Shown here: one piece after another, positions 8,030 to 16,746 of the stretch | How the letters are laid out: each line of letters starts with the position of its first letter | Position numbering within the stretch: position 1 is the stretch's first letter | Source: Solirubrobacteraceae bacterium | GTDB lineage: Bacteria; Actinomycetota; Thermoleophilia; Solirubrobacterales; Solirubrobacteraceae | Assembly: GCA_030690545.1 (NCBI GenBank) | Contig: JAUYGN010000032.1 | Location: forward strand, 1 to 64,000 | Direction: 5' to 3' | DNA: 64,000 nucleotides | Position numbers and translations under genes: made by a program | The notes under the pieces: generated by a model | The model's database searches: none | What the model saw: only the letters and a program-made list of their open reading frames with translations | Told to the model about the DNA's origin: nothing

Positions 8030-9488
8030 CCTCGGCCTCGAGCTGCTCGAGCGCCTCGGGGAGCTCGCCGACCTCGGCCACGCCGGCCAGCTGATGGCCT
8101 GGGACCAGCAGGTGATGATGCCCGCCGAGGGGGCTGCCGCCCGCGGCGAGGCGCTCGCCACGATCAGTCGCCTGCATCACGACCGGCTCGTCGATCCGCA
8201 GCTCGGCGCGCTGCTGCAGCGCGACGCCGAGGCCGAGCCGCTGATCGTGCGCGCGGTGCGCCGCGATCACGAGGTCGCGCGGCGCGTGCCGGGCGAGCTG
8301 ACGGCGGAGATGTCGCGCGCCGGCTCGGACGGCTACGGCGCCTGGCTGCGGGCCCGCGAGTCCAACGACTTCGCCGTGTTCGAGCCGGCGCTGCGACGCA
8401 ACATCGACCTCGCGCGCCAGTACGCGGCCTGCTTCCCCGAGGCGGCGCACCCCTACGACCCGCTGCTCGACCGCTTCGAGCCGGGCACGACCACCGAGCA
8501 GGTCTCAGCGCTCTTCGAGCGCCTGCGCGCGGGACTCGTCCCGCTGCTGTCGCAGATCGCGATGCAGCCGGTGCACCAGTCTCTGCAGGGCGATCTGCCG
8601 GTCGCCGCCCAGCGCGAGATCGGCCTCGAGATCGCGCACGCGATGGGCTTCGACGCGAGCGGCTGGCGGCTGGACGACGCCGTCCATCCGTTCGCCTCCT
8701 CGCCGGCGATCGGCGACGTGCGCGTCACGTCGCGCTTCGACGACGAGAGCCTGACCGGCCTGTTCGCGCTGATGCACGAGATCGGGCATGGCCTGTACGA
8801 GCGCGGCGTCGACCCGCAGCTCGGCCGCACGACGCTCGGCAGCGGCGTCTCGCTCGGCGTGCACGAGTCGCAGAGCCGGCTGTGGGAGAACCTCGTCGGC
8901 CGCAGCCCGGAGTTCTGGACGCACTGGCTGCCGCGCATGCGCGAGCGCTTCCCGCTGACCCTGCGCGACATCGAGCTCGACGCGTTCATCCGCGCGATCA
9001 ACGTCGTGCGCCCGACGCTGATCCGCGTCGAGGCCGACGAGGTGACGTACTCGCTGCACGTCATCCTGCGCTTCGAGCTCGAGCTGGCGCTGATCGACGG
9101 CTCGCTGGATCCCGGCGACCTGCCCGCCGCCTGGGCGGCGAAGATGAAGCAGTTCCTCGGCATCGAGGTGCCCGACGACCTGCGCGGCGTGCTGCAGGAC
9201 ATCCACTGGTCGGAGGGGATCATCGGCTACTTCCCGACCTATGCGATCGGCAACGTCCTGGCGGCGCAGCTGTGGCGCGTCGCGCAGGCCGACCTGCCCG
9301 ACCTCGACGCCGAGCTCACCCGTGGCGAGCTGGGATCGCTACGTGCCTGGCTGCGCGAGAAGGTCCACCGCCACGGGCGCCTGCTGACGCCGCCCGAGCT
9401 GATCGAGCAGGCCGTCGGCGGTCCGCTGGATCCCGAGCCGATGCTCGAGCACCTGCGCGCGAAGTACGGCGCGCTGTACGCGCTCTGA
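8016..9488 (+). CDS. M32 family metallocarboxypeptidase (Taq type)
   Basis: A 490-residue, almost all-helical protein of normal M32 length. The zinc site is HEIGHGLYERG (HExxH) near residue 255, followed by the family motif GVHESQSRLWEN with the third ligand Glu. Further M32 hallmarks are NVVRPTLIRVEADEVTY and IIGYFPTYAIGN. It removes C-terminal residues from peptides in the cytosol. The ATG at 8016 lies inside the end of the FAH gene and is the natural M32 start; the longer ORF is read-through. Confidence 0.92.
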   Translation: MPSPSLGLELLERLGELADLGHAGQLMAWDQQVMMPAEGAAARGEALATISRLHHDRLVDPQLGALLQRDAEAEPLIVRAVRRDHEVARRVPGELTAEMSRAGSDGYGAWLRARESNDFAVFEPALRRNIDLARQYAACFPEAAHPYDPLLDRFEPGTTTEQVSALFERLRAGLVPLLSQIAMQPVHQSLQGDLPVAAQREIGLEIAHAMGFDASGWRLDDAVHPFASSPAIGDVRVTSRFDDESLTGLFALMHEIGHGLYERGVDPQLGRTTLGSGVSLGVHESQSRLWENLVGRSPEFWTHWLPRMRERFPLTLRDIELDAFIRAINVVRPTLIRVEADEVTYSLHVILRFELELALIDGSLDPGDLPAAWAAKMKQFLGIEVPDDLRGVLQDIHWSEGIIGYFPTYAIGNVLAAQLWRVAQADLPDLDAELTRGELGSLRAWLREKVHRHGRLLTPPELIEQAVGGPLDPEPMLEHLRAKYGALYAL

Positions 9489-9537
9489 CGACGCCGCCAC
9501 GCCGCCCCGCTCGGGACGCGCCTTGCGATGCGCGGGC

Positions 9538-10119
9538 TCAGTGCTGGTCGAGGACCCGGTCGATGAGCCCGTACTCGACGGCCTCCTCGGGCTTGAAGAA
9601 GCGGTCGCGCTCCATGTCGGCGCGGACCTGCTCCTCGGTCTGCCCGGTGTGGTGCGCGTAGATCTCGTCCATCCGCTTGCGCGTCTTGATGATCTCGTTC
9701 ATGTGGATCTCGATGTCCGTCGACTGGCCCTCGAAGCCGGCTGACGGCTGGTGGATCAGGACGCGGCTGTTGGGCAGCGAGAAGCGCTTGCCCTTGGCGC
9801 CCGCGGTCAGCAGCAGCGAGCCCATCGACATCGCGACGCCCATGCACATCGTCTGGATGTCGGGCTTGACGAAGTTCATCGTGTCGTAGATCGCCAGGCC
9901 CGCGTAGATCGAGCCGCCGGGCGAGTTGATGTACAGCGAGATGTCCTTGTCGGGATCCTCGGACTCCAGATGCAGCAGCTGGGCGACGATCAGGTTCGCG
10001 ACCTGGTCGTTGACCGCGGTGCCGAGGAAGATGATGCGCTCGTTGAGCAGGCGCGAGTAGATGTCGTACTCGCGTTCGCCGCGCGCGCTGCGCTGAACGA
10101 CTGAGGGGACGAGAGGCAT
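9538..10119 (-). CDS. clpP: ATP-dependent Clp protease proteolytic subunit ClpP
   Basis: A 193-residue protein of standard length, with the catalytic triad intact: Ser in [16 protein letters not shown], His in [11 protein letters not shown] and Asp in ERDRFF. The N-terminal [11 protein letters not shown] and the handle helix [18 protein letters not shown] are present. ClpP forms the tetradecameric chamber fed by ClpX or ClpC. No clpX or second clpP is adjacent in the window, although actinobacteria often have paired clpP genes. It is convergent with the M32 gene. Confidence 0.96.
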   Translation of the reverse strand: MPLVPSVVQRSARGEREYDIYSRLLNERIIFLGTAVNDQVANLIVAQLLHLESEDPDKDISLYINSPGGSIYAGLAIYDTMNFVKPDIQTMCMGVAMSMGSLLLTAGAKGKRFSLPNSRVLIHQPSAGFEGQSTDIEIHMNEIIKTRKRMDEIYAHHTGQTEEQVRADMERDRFFKPEEAVEYGLIDRVLDQH

Positions 10120-10192
10120 GCGGGCATCCTAGTGGTCGCTCCCGCGCGCACGGCAGCGCGGCGCGACCGGTGTCGCGGGGTAGCCTCGGCGG

Positions 10193-10927
10193 GTGCCCAG
10201 CGCGCTGCGCATCCGCGGTCTGACGAAGCGCTACGACGACGGCTTCCTCGCCGTCGAGGACTTCGATCTGGAGATCGAGGCCGGCAGCTTCTTCGGCCTG
10301 CTGGGACCCAACGGCGCCGGCAAGACGACGATCATCAGCGCGGTCTGCAACCTGATTCGCGTGACCGCCGGCGAGATCGACATCTTCGGCGAGCCGCACG
10401 ACGCGCTCGCCGCGCGGCGGATCGTCGGCCTCGCCGAGCAGGACGTCAACCTCGACCGCTTCCTCGACGTCGAGGAGACGCTGCTCTATCACGGCGGCTA
10501 CTTCGGGATGACGCGCGCGGCTGCGCGTCGCCGCGCGGCCGCGATGATGGACGTCTTCGACCTGCACGCCAAGGCCGGCGTGCGCGCGCCGAAGCTGTCG
10601 GGTGGCATGCGGCGGCGGCTGCTGCTCGCGCGTGCCCTCATGCACGAGCCGCGGTTGGTGATCCTCGACGAGCCGACCGCGGGCGTGGACTTCGAGCTGC
10701 GCCTCGAGCTGTGGCGGTACATCCGCCGTCTGCACGACGCCGGAACGACGATTCTGCTGACCACGCATTACCTCGAGGAGGCCGACGAGCTCTGCCAGGA
10801 GATCGCGCTCATTCGCGGCGGGCGCCTGCTTGCACGGGACTCCGTGGGTGGTCTGTTGTCCGCATACGGCGTACACTCGCTGTCAGATGCGTACGTGCAG
10901 GCGATGGGAGAGGGCGTGGAAGGGTGA
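10193..10927 (+). CDS. ABC transporter ATP-binding protein (ABC-2 exporter type)
   Basis: A 244-residue ATPase with Walker A GPNGAGKTT, signature LSGGMRRRLLLARAL, Walker B LVILDEPTAGVDFE and switch His in LLTTHYLEEADEL. The closest resemblance is to daunorubicin-resistance/NodI-type ATPases that pair with ABC-2 permeases. The GTG start at 10193 fits. Its likely permease is 2.1 kb downstream at 13046 on the same strand, separated by two genes. The substrate is unknown. Confidence 0.9.
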   Translation: MPSALRIRGLTKRYDDGFLAVEDFDLEIEAGSFFGLLGPNGAGKTTIISAVCNLIRVTAGEIDIFGEPHDALAARRIVGLAEQDVNLDRFLDVEETLLYHGGYFGMTRAAARRRAAAMMDVFDLHAKAGVRAPKLSGGMRRRLLLARALMHEPRLVILDEPTAGVDFELRLELWRYIRRLHDAGTTILLTTHYLEEADELCQEIALIRGGRLLARDSVGGLLSAYGVHSLSDAYVQAMGEGVEG

Positions 10928-11052
10928 TCCGTCCTCAATGATCTGGTTTCCGGCATGTTTCGCGAATCTCGCCGAGGGTACAGGCGAGATCATTCGGCCT
11001 CCGCGGCAGGGATCGGCGTGACGCGGGCGCAACGTACGACGGGAGGGAAGGC

Positions 11053-12438
11053 ATGAACCCTAGGAAACTCGGCGGGCTTGCGCTGCTCATCGGCAGTCTT
11101 GTGCTCGTGGCATTGCCAGTTGGCTCGCTCGGCAACCTTCGCGAAGCGAAAGAGGCCCTCGAGCAGGTGGGCCAGCAGTTGCAGACAGGTCTGGAGAACA
11201 CCGTTCAGGCGACGGGTGAATCGACGGCCGCGCTGCTCGAGAAGACCAAGGGCTCGCTCACGCAGGCGACGGACAACGCGACCAACGAGACTCGCCAGAC
11301 GGCGACCGACCCGGCCAAGCAGCCGCCGCTGCACGGCGCCAACCCGCATGGGATGGGCAGCGTCGCGACCGTCGACCTCGATCCCAGCAACGAGCGCCCG
11401 CTCGGCGGCAGCACCGACGGCTCGGACTCCGGCGAGGAAGTCGTCGTCGGTCGCGCTCGCGGCGAGCAGCTGGCCGACGGCACCTACCGCGGTCGCATCA
11501 CGATCGCGGCGCTGTTCGGCAACGAGATCCTCGGCGTCAGCACGGCGCCCGGCGAGACCAAGGCCGGCCCGCTGGACGCGGTCCAGACCGGCATCCTCGA
11601 CCAGCTCTGCACGGGTACCGGCGGCGAGGTCTGCCTCAGCGTCCTGACGGCGAACTCCGCGACGACCGCGACGGGCTCGACGAACGAGTTCGCGGTCGCC
11701 TCCGCGCGCCTGCTCGGGATCGGCGTCGGCGCCGCCGAGAGCCGCGGCAACATCAGCCAGGACGCCAACTGCCAGACGGCCGGCGGCGAGGCCAAGACGG
11801 CGAACGTGACGACCGGCGGCACGACCACGGCGGCCGTCGCGAACTCGGCGAGCCTCTCGCAGTCCTGCCAGGGTCAGACCCCGCAGGTGAGCAACACGTC
11901 GCAGGTCATCCAGCTCGGGCAGGCCGGCATTCCGCTGCCGGCAGCCGGTTGCGCCGACGGCACGCCGGACACCGACGCCGGCATCCCGGCGATCCTGCCG
12001 ATCATCTGCAACGCCGATGAGGTCGCCGCCGCGGCGGGCGTGCGCAACGCGCTCGACGTGTTCGTCCTGACGGTCGGCAACAACTCGCTGGCCAAGGAGA
12101 CGACGGGAGCATCCGAGTCGTTCACCGTCGCGCCGGCTGCTGCCCCGGCGCCACCCGACGACGGTTCCGGCGACGGTTCCGGCGACGGTGACGGCACCGG
12201 CGACGGCTCCGGCACCGGTTCGGGCGACGGTGACGGCTCCGGCGATGGCGCGGGTGACGGCGATGGCGCCGGCGACGGCGACGGCACCGGTGCAGGCGCT
12301 GGCACAGGCGCCGGCGGCACCGGCGCAGGCGCGCTGCCGGTCACCGGCACCGACGTCCTCGGCCTGAGCCTGGCCGGTCTGCTCGTGCTCGCAGGCGGGC
12401 TGCTGCTGCGCCGGCGGGAGGATCTCCGTACCGTCTAG
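11053..12438 (+). CDS. LPXTG-type sortase-anchored surface protein
   Basis: A 461-residue protein with a signal peptide (LALLIGSLVLVALPVGSLG), a Gln/Thr-rich helical segment, a central region with six or more cysteines and repeated NTS/ATT motifs, a long Gly-Asp-Gly-Ser/Thr spacer, and a C-terminal sorting signal: LPVTG, a hydrophobic helix and the tail RRRED. A housekeeping sortase should link it to peptidoglycan; no sortase gene is in the window. A strong GGGAGGGAAGG ribosome site precedes the ATG. It sits between the ABC ATPase and permease genes. The function is unknown. Confidence 0.85.
   Translation: MNPRKLGGLALLIGSLVLVALPVGSLGNLREAKEALEQVGQQLQTGLENTVQATGESTAALLEKTKGSLTQATDNATNETRQTATDPAKQPPLHGANPHGMGSVATVDLDPSNERPLGGSTDGSDSGEEVVVGRARGEQLADGTYRGRITIAALFGNEILGVSTAPGETKAGPLDAVQTGILDQLCTGTGGEVCLSVLTANSATTATGSTNEFAVASARLLGIGVGAAESRGNISQDANCQTAGGEAKTANVTTGGTTTAAVANSASLSQSCQGQTPQVSNTSQVIQLGQAGIPLPAAGCADGTPDTDAGIPAILPIICNADEVAAAAGVRNALDVFVLTVGNNSLAKETTGASESFTVAPAAAPAPPDDGSGDGSGDGDGTGDGSGTGSGDGDGSGDGAGDGDGAGDGDGTGAGAGTGAGGTGAGALPVTGTDVLGLSLAGLLVLAGGLLLRRREDLRTV
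12160..12330. repeat. Gly-Asp-rich low-complexity repeat in the LPXTG gene
   Basis: The hexamer-like units ggcgacggttcc, ggcgacggtgac and ggcgatggcgcc recur about twenty times and encode a (G-D-G-S/T/A)n spacer before the wall-sorting signal. Such acidic Gly-rich stalks can span the wall and may bind calcium. They are prone to length change by slippage. Confidence 0.75.
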
Positions 12439-12441
12439 GAG

Positions 12442-13020
12442 GTGCTCGACCGCATCACCGAAGCGCTGACACGGCGCCGCCTCGGCGGCGCCGTGTTGTT
12501 GTTGGCAGGCATCGCCGTCGCGGCGATCGTGCTGTGGCCCGACGACGGCGACGACGACGAGCCGGTCCGGGCGAAGGTCGCGCCCGTCCGGCTCGTCTCG
12601 GTGCCCCCGCTCGGGCTCGCCTTCGGGCATCCGACGAGCTGGAAGCGCACGGTGCGCGGCCGCGTCATCGAGCTGCGCAGCCCGGACCGCTCGGTCGTGA
12701 TGATCTTCTCGTCGCCGGTCGCCGGCGAGGAGCCGCGCGCCGCCAAGGCCGCCGCGGAGAAGGCGCTGCGCAAGCAGTTCGCGCCGGCGAAGATCGTCCG
12801 CGACGGTCCCGGCAAGCTCGGACCGCGCACGGTCGCGACGTTCGAGCTGACCGGCCGCGACAAGACCGGGCCCGTGCGCGTGCTCGTGCTCGTCGGCACG
12901 ACACCTCAGCGGACGTACGTCGTGACGCTGCTGACCGGCGGCGATCCGACCGTCGCACGGATCCGCGAGGCGCGCCAGATCCTCAACACGGTGCGCTTCA
13001 GCAAGCCCGTGAAGGGTTGA
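12442..13020 (+). CDS. Membrane-anchored PsbP-like / LpqN-like protein
   Basis: A 192-residue protein with one N-terminal membrane helix (LGGAVLLLAGIAVAAIVLW) and an extracytoplasmic domain with the PsbP/DUF1795 style: GLAFGHPTSWKR, VVMIFSSPVAGEEP, TVATFELTGRDKTG, RTYVVTLLTGGD and a final helix KILNTVRF-like. Proteins of this type are secreted or anchored and usually unassigned. The GTG start lies 3 bp after the LPXTG gene stop, so the two are coupled. The SD-like AGGAGG touches the start, which is unusually close. Confidence 0.7.
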   Translation: MLDRITEALTRRRLGGAVLLLAGIAVAAIVLWPDDGDDDEPVRAKVAPVRLVSVPPLGLAFGHPTSWKRTVRGRVIELRSPDRSVVMIFSSPVAGEEPRAAKAAAEKALRKQFAPAKIVRDGPGKLGPRTVATFELTGRDKTGPVRVLVLVGTTPQRTYVVTLLTGGDPTVARIREARQILNTVRFSKPVKG

Positions 13021-13045
13021 CGCACGACCGTCCAGCCTCGCTGCG

Positions 13046-13822
13046 ATGATCGCGCTGCTCGATCGTCATCGCGGGCTGATCGCGCTCTCCGCGCGCGAGT
13101 CCGAGCGCGTGCTGAAGCTCTGGTCGCAGACGATCGTCGCGCCGGTCCTCGCGTCGTTCCTGTTCATCGTCGTGTTCGGGCTGTCGCTCGGCGGGCGCAT
13201 CCGGGAGATCGGCGGCGTCCAGTACGAGATCTTCATCGTGCCCGGGCTGATCGCGATGGCGATGGCGCAGGCCGCGTACTCGAACAACTCGTCGTCGGTC
13301 TTCCAGGCGCGCGCCGACCGCTACATCAACGACGTCCTGTCGGCGCCGATGCGCCCGTGGGAGGTCAACGTCGGGCTCGCGGTCGGCGGCGTCGTCCGCG
13401 CGCTCGCCGTCGGCGGCTCGCTGCTCGTGCTCGCGCTCGTCGTCACCGACGTGCCGGTCCGCGAGCCGTTCGTGCTGGCGCTCGCGGTCGCGATCCTGCT
13501 CGTCCTGTTCGCCTCGCTGGGCGTCGTCGTCGGCGTCTACGCCGAGACCTGGGATCAGGCCGGGTTCGTCAACAACATCGTGATCCTGCCGCTGAGCTTC
13601 CTCGGTGGCGTCTTCTACTCCGTCGAGCTGCTGCCCTCGCCCTGGGAGCAGGCCAGCCACGTCAACCCGATCTTCTTTCTCATCAACGCGATCCGCTACG
13701 GGTTCCTCGGCACGAGCGACGTGCCGATCGGGATCGCGCTCGCCGTGACCGCGGCGCTGGCGCTCGCCTGCGCCGCCTGGAGCGCGGCGATGTTCCGGTC
13801 CGGCCGGCGGCTGAAGGCGTAG
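13046..13822 (+). CDS. ABC-2 type transporter permease
   Basis: A 258-residue protein with six hydrophobic helices (for example VLASFLFIVVFGLSL, VVRALAVGGSLLVLALVV, ILLVLFASLGVVVGVYA) and the ABC-2 hallmark PLSFLGGVFYSVELLPSPWEQASHVNPIFFLINAIRYG. It should form the membrane part of an exporter with the ATPase at 10193. The intervening LPXTG and PsbP-like genes may belong to the same unit. The substrate is unknown. Confidence 0.88.
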   Translation: MIALLDRHRGLIALSARESERVLKLWSQTIVAPVLASFLFIVVFGLSLGGRIREIGGVQYEIFIVPGLIAMAMAQAAYSNNSSSVFQARADRYINDVLSAPMRPWEVNVGLAVGGVVRALAVGGSLLVLALVVTDVPVREPFVLALAVAILLVLFASLGVVVGVYAETWDQAGFVNNIVILPLSFLGGVFYSVELLPSPWEQASHVNPIFFLINAIRYGFLGTSDVPIGIALAVTAALALACAAWSAAMFRSGRRLKA

Positions 13823-13834
13823 GGTGGGCGCGAC

Positions 13835-14425
13835 GTGTTCGCGCTGAACCTGCCGAACGTCCTGACGCTGATCCGGATCCTGCTCGTGCCGGTGCTCGTC
13901 GTCGTGCTGCTCGGCCAGACCGAGAACGGCGACCTGTGGGCGGCGATCGTCTTCGCGCTCGCGTCGGCGACCGATGCGATGGACGGTTACCTCGCGCGCA
14001 CGCGCAACGCGATCACGACGTTCGGCAAGCTGATGGACCCGATCGCCGACAAGCTGCTGATCATCGCGGCGCTCGTCGCGCTCGTCTCGCTGGACCGGCT
14101 CGCCGCCTGGATCGCGATGGTGATCATCGCGCGCGAGCTGACGGTGACGGTGACGCGGATGCACGCCACGCAGCAGGGCGTCGTGATCGCCGCGAACTGG
14201 TGGGGCAAGGCGAAGACGATCGTCCAGGTCGCGGCGATCTTCTTCCTGATCGCCGCCGGCGAGCCGTCGCCGGCGTGGGTCGACGGGCTCGTCTACGGCG
14301 CGGTGGGGATCACGATCGTCAGCGGCATCGACTACTTCTTCGGGCTGCGTCGCGTGCTGCGCGAGGCCGAGGCCAGACGCGAGGCGACGACCGGCGCCGC
14401 GTCGGCCAAGACGAGCGGATCATAG
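13835..14425 (+). CDS. pgsA: CDP-diacylglycerol-glycerol-3-phosphate 3-phosphatidyltransferase
   Basis: A 196-residue membrane enzyme with the CDP-alcohol phosphotransferase motif DAMDGYLARTRNAITTFGKLMDPIADK (DGxxAR...GxxxDxxxD), which binds the two metals. The N-terminus LNLPNVLTLIRILLVPVLVV and the following helices match PgsA. It makes phosphatidylglycerophosphate, the committed step to phosphatidylglycerol and cardiolipin. The GTG start lies 12 bp after the permease stop. Confidence 0.88.
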   Translation: MFALNLPNVLTLIRILLVPVLVVVLLGQTENGDLWAAIVFALASATDAMDGYLARTRNAITTFGKLMDPIADKLLIIAALVALVSLDRLAAWIAMVIIARELTVTVTRMHATQQGVVIAANWWGKAKTIVQVAAIFFLIAAGEPSPAWVDGLVYGAVGITIVSGIDYFFGLRRVLREAEARREATTGAASAKTSGS

Positions 14426-14459
14426 GCCCCGCGCGGGTGCGCGGCGCTCGCGGCGCGGC

Positions 14460-15458
14460 TCAGCTGCCCGAGGCGTCGAGCCAGTCGCGCATCGACGTGT
14501 GACGCAGCGCGTGCTCGCCGGTCGCCAGCTCGCGGCGTAGCTCGCCGAGCAGGCCGAAGCGCTCGGCGACGACGTTGTGCTGGTGGATCGTCTCGAGGTT
14601 CTCCTGGCGCGCGCTGACGAAGTGCGCGTCGCTGAGCTCGCCGAGCCCGCCGACGACCCCGCCGATCATCTCGCGCACGCAGTCCTCCACGAAGCGCGGC
14701 CGGCGATGGGCCTTCTCGACGACGGCGCCCTCGTCGCTGCGCTTCATCAGCTCGTAGATCTCCGACGACATCGATCCCTCGACGATGTCCAGCAGCGTGC
14801 GCGCCTCGATCTGGGTCGTGCAGCCCTCGGGCATGCCGATGTGCAGCGTCCCCAGGCCGCGCTGGTTGTGCGTCGCGACGGGCACGTGCTCGAAGATCCG
14901 CTCCACCTCGGCCTCGTCGAAGCCGTCCGCGAGCAGCCGCTCGCGCGAGCTGCCGGCGACGAGCTGCTGCGCGCACGGGCAGGCGGTCATGCCCTGCGCC
15001 GCGACGCCGACGAGCCGGCGCGTGCCCTGCGCGGACGCCGCGGCGACGCCGTAGAGCGTGTAGATCTCCTGCGTCGGGATTCCGGAGACCGGCGCGGGCT
15101 TGTGCTCGGGGTAGCGGGCGGTGACGGTCACCTCGGCGCGCGCGGCGTCCTGGCGCTCGCGCACGAGCTCGGCGATGCGCGTCGCCAGCGCTTCGGCCTT
15201 GAACGTCGATTCGCCGAGCACGACCTCGCCGATGACCTCGTTGACGACCTCCTCGAAGCGCGACATGTGGGCGCCCTTCTGCTGCGGTCCGAGGTCGACG
15301 TAGCACTGCAGCCGCGCTGAGAAGAGCTGCTCCTCGCCGTTCTGGCGGATGCGGACGATCTTCTCGATCTCGCTGACGCCGACGCGCGAGAGGCTGAGGC
15401 GCAGGCTCGGCGCCTGAGCCTGCACGTCGGTGCTGCGGGCGCTCAGGCGCTGTGGCAT
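14460..15458 (-). CDS. folE2: GTP cyclohydrolase FolE2/MptA family
   Basis: About 332 residues of the COG1469 family (GTP cyclohydrolase IB/MptA). It shows the conserved metal Cys in QGMTACPCAQQL, the His in THNQRGLGTLHIGMPEG, IEARTLLDIVEGSMSSEIYELMKR and PRFVEDCVREM. It opens GTP to a dihydroneopterin triphosphate or cyclic-phosphate product for folate or other pterin synthesis, metal-dependently. The ATG at 15458 (MPQRLSARSTDVQ) is preferred because the family begins near here. It is divergent from rpoD with about 135 bp between. Confidence 0.9.
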   Translation of the reverse strand: MPQRLSARSTDVQAQAPSLRLSLSRVGVSEIEKIVRIRQNGEEQLFSARLQCYVDLGPQQKGAHMSRFEEVVNEVIGEVVLGESTFKAEALATRIAELVRERQDAARAEVTVTARYPEHKPAPVSGIPTQEIYTLYGVAAASAQGTRRLVGVAAQGMTACPCAQQLVAGSSRERLLADGFDEAEVERIFEHVPVATHNQRGLGTLHIGMPEGCTTQIEARTLLDIVEGSMSSEIYELMKRSDEGAVVEKAHRRPRFVEDCVREMIGGVVGGLGELSDAHFVSARQENLETIHQHNVVAERFGLLGELRRELATGEHALRHTSMRDWLDASGS

Positions 15459-15493
15459 CGACGCAGCGTATCGAGGGATCTGCCGAATCCTGG

Positions 15494-15521
15494 TTGCGGT
15501 GCCGGAATCTTGTGCTATCAC
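15494..15521 (+). promoter_or_regulatory. Possible sigma-70 promoter for the sigma factor gene
   Basis: TTGCGG and TATCAC are separated by 16 bp in the gap between folE2 and the sigma factor gene, about 75 bp before its proposed start. Both boxes are only moderate matches. Confidence 0.3.
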
Positions 15522-15594
15522 TCACAAGCCGCTTCTCTACGCATCGGAGTAACGGCGCTCGTGCTTCGCGGCGGCACTCGAGGGGGGCCGAACG

Positions 15595-16746
15595 ATCAAG
15601 AACGAAGTTCTGCTGGCAGACGAAGCTCCGATCCACGAGCTCGATGAGCTGCGCGCGCTGATCGCCGATGGACAGGAGCGGGGCTGCCTGACGTTCGACG
15701 AGATCTCCACCGCGCTGGAGGAGGTCGAGGTCACGAAGGAGCAGCTCCAGGAGCTGCATGCCTATCTCTCCGAGCAGGGCATCGACATCATCGGTGCGGA
15801 CGGACGCCGCGCGTCGTCGGAGGGCGCGCGCGTCGAGGCGGCCGCGGAGGCCCGCAAGGAGCGCGCGAACGGCGGTGGCGGCGATGTGCCCAAGAAGCCC
15901 GAGCTCGACCTCACGGTCGAGCCGTCGCTGGACTCGCTGCGCCTGTACCTGCGCTCGATCGGACGTGTGCCCCTGCTGACCGCCGATCTGGAGATCGCGC
16001 TGGCCAAGCGCATCGAGCGCGGCGACATGGCTGCCAAGGAGCACATGGTCGAGGCCAACCTGCGGCTCGTCGTCTCGATCGCCAAGGGATACCTGGGCCG
16101 CGGGCTGACGTTCCTCGATCTCATCCAGGAGGGCTCGCTGGGGCTGATCCGCGCGGTCGAGAAGTTCGACTACCGCCGCGGGTACAAGTTCTCGACGTAC
16201 GCGACATGGTGGATCCGCCAGGCCGTGACGCGCGCGATCGCCGACAAGGGCCGCACGATCCGCATCCCGGTGCACATGGTCGAGAAGCTCAACAAGGTCG
16301 TGCAGGTCGAGCGCCAGCTCGTGCAGTCGCTCGGGCGCGAGCCGTCGCCGGAGGAGATCGCGGCGCAGCTGGAGTGCACCGCGCGCGAGGTGCGCGACAT
16401 CCTGCGGATGTCCCAGCAGCCGATCTCGCTCGAGCGGCCGGTCGGCGAGGAAGACGAGTCCGAGCTGGGCGATTTCGTCGAGGACGAGACGGCCGTGTCG
16501 CCGTTCGACCAGGCGTCGGACAACCTGCGCCGCGAGAACGTGCGCCGCGCGCTGGCGGCGCTGCCCCAGCGCGAGCGCGAGGTGATCGAGATGCGCTTCG
16601 GGCTGACGGGCGCGCGGCCGCGCACGCTGGAGGAGGTCGGGCGCGCGTTCAACGTCACGCGCGAGCGGATTCGCCAGATCGAGAACCACACGCTGAAGAA
16701 GCTCGAGTCGCTGCCCGAGGCGCAGACGCTGCGCGACGCCTCCTGA
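15595..16746 (+). CDS. rpoD: Primary RNA polymerase sigma factor (RpoD/SigA)
   Basis: The protein holds region 1.1 ([17 protein letters not shown], then [30 protein letters not shown]), region 1.2 ([16 protein letters not shown]), regions 2.1-2.4 ([34 protein letters not shown]), region 3 and region 4 ([31 protein letters not shown]). The ORF track starts at an internal GTG (15886), but the frame continues upstream through region 1.1 to a TAA at 15550. No ATG, GTG or TTG lies between that stop and 15886. The best placed start is ATC at 15595, 7 bp after a GAGGGGGG ribosome site (383 residues). Alternatively a G-run indel hides a GTG start at 15561. Confidence 0.88.
   Translation: MKNEVLLADEAPIHELDELRALIADGQERGCLTFDEISTALEEVEVTKEQLQELHAYLSEQGIDIIGADGRRASSEGARVEAAAEARKERANGGGGDVPKKPELDLTVEPSLDSLRLYLRSIGRVPLLTADLEIALAKRIERGDMAAKEHMVEANLRLVVSIAKGYLGRGLTFLDLIQEGSLGLIRAVEKFDYRRGYKFSTYATWWIRQAVTRAIADKGRTIRIPVHMVEKLNKVVQVERQLVQSLGREPSPEEIAAQLECTAREVRDILRMSQQPISLERPVGEEDESELGDFVEDETAVSPFDQASDNLRRENVRRALAALPQREREVIEMRFGLTGARPRTLEEVGRAFNVTRERIRQIENHTLKKLESLPEAQTLRDAS

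Noticed and set aside
12160-12330. CRISPR-like repeats
   Set aside because: Short contiguous coding repeats in frame, with no spacers; they encode a Gly-Asp stalk.
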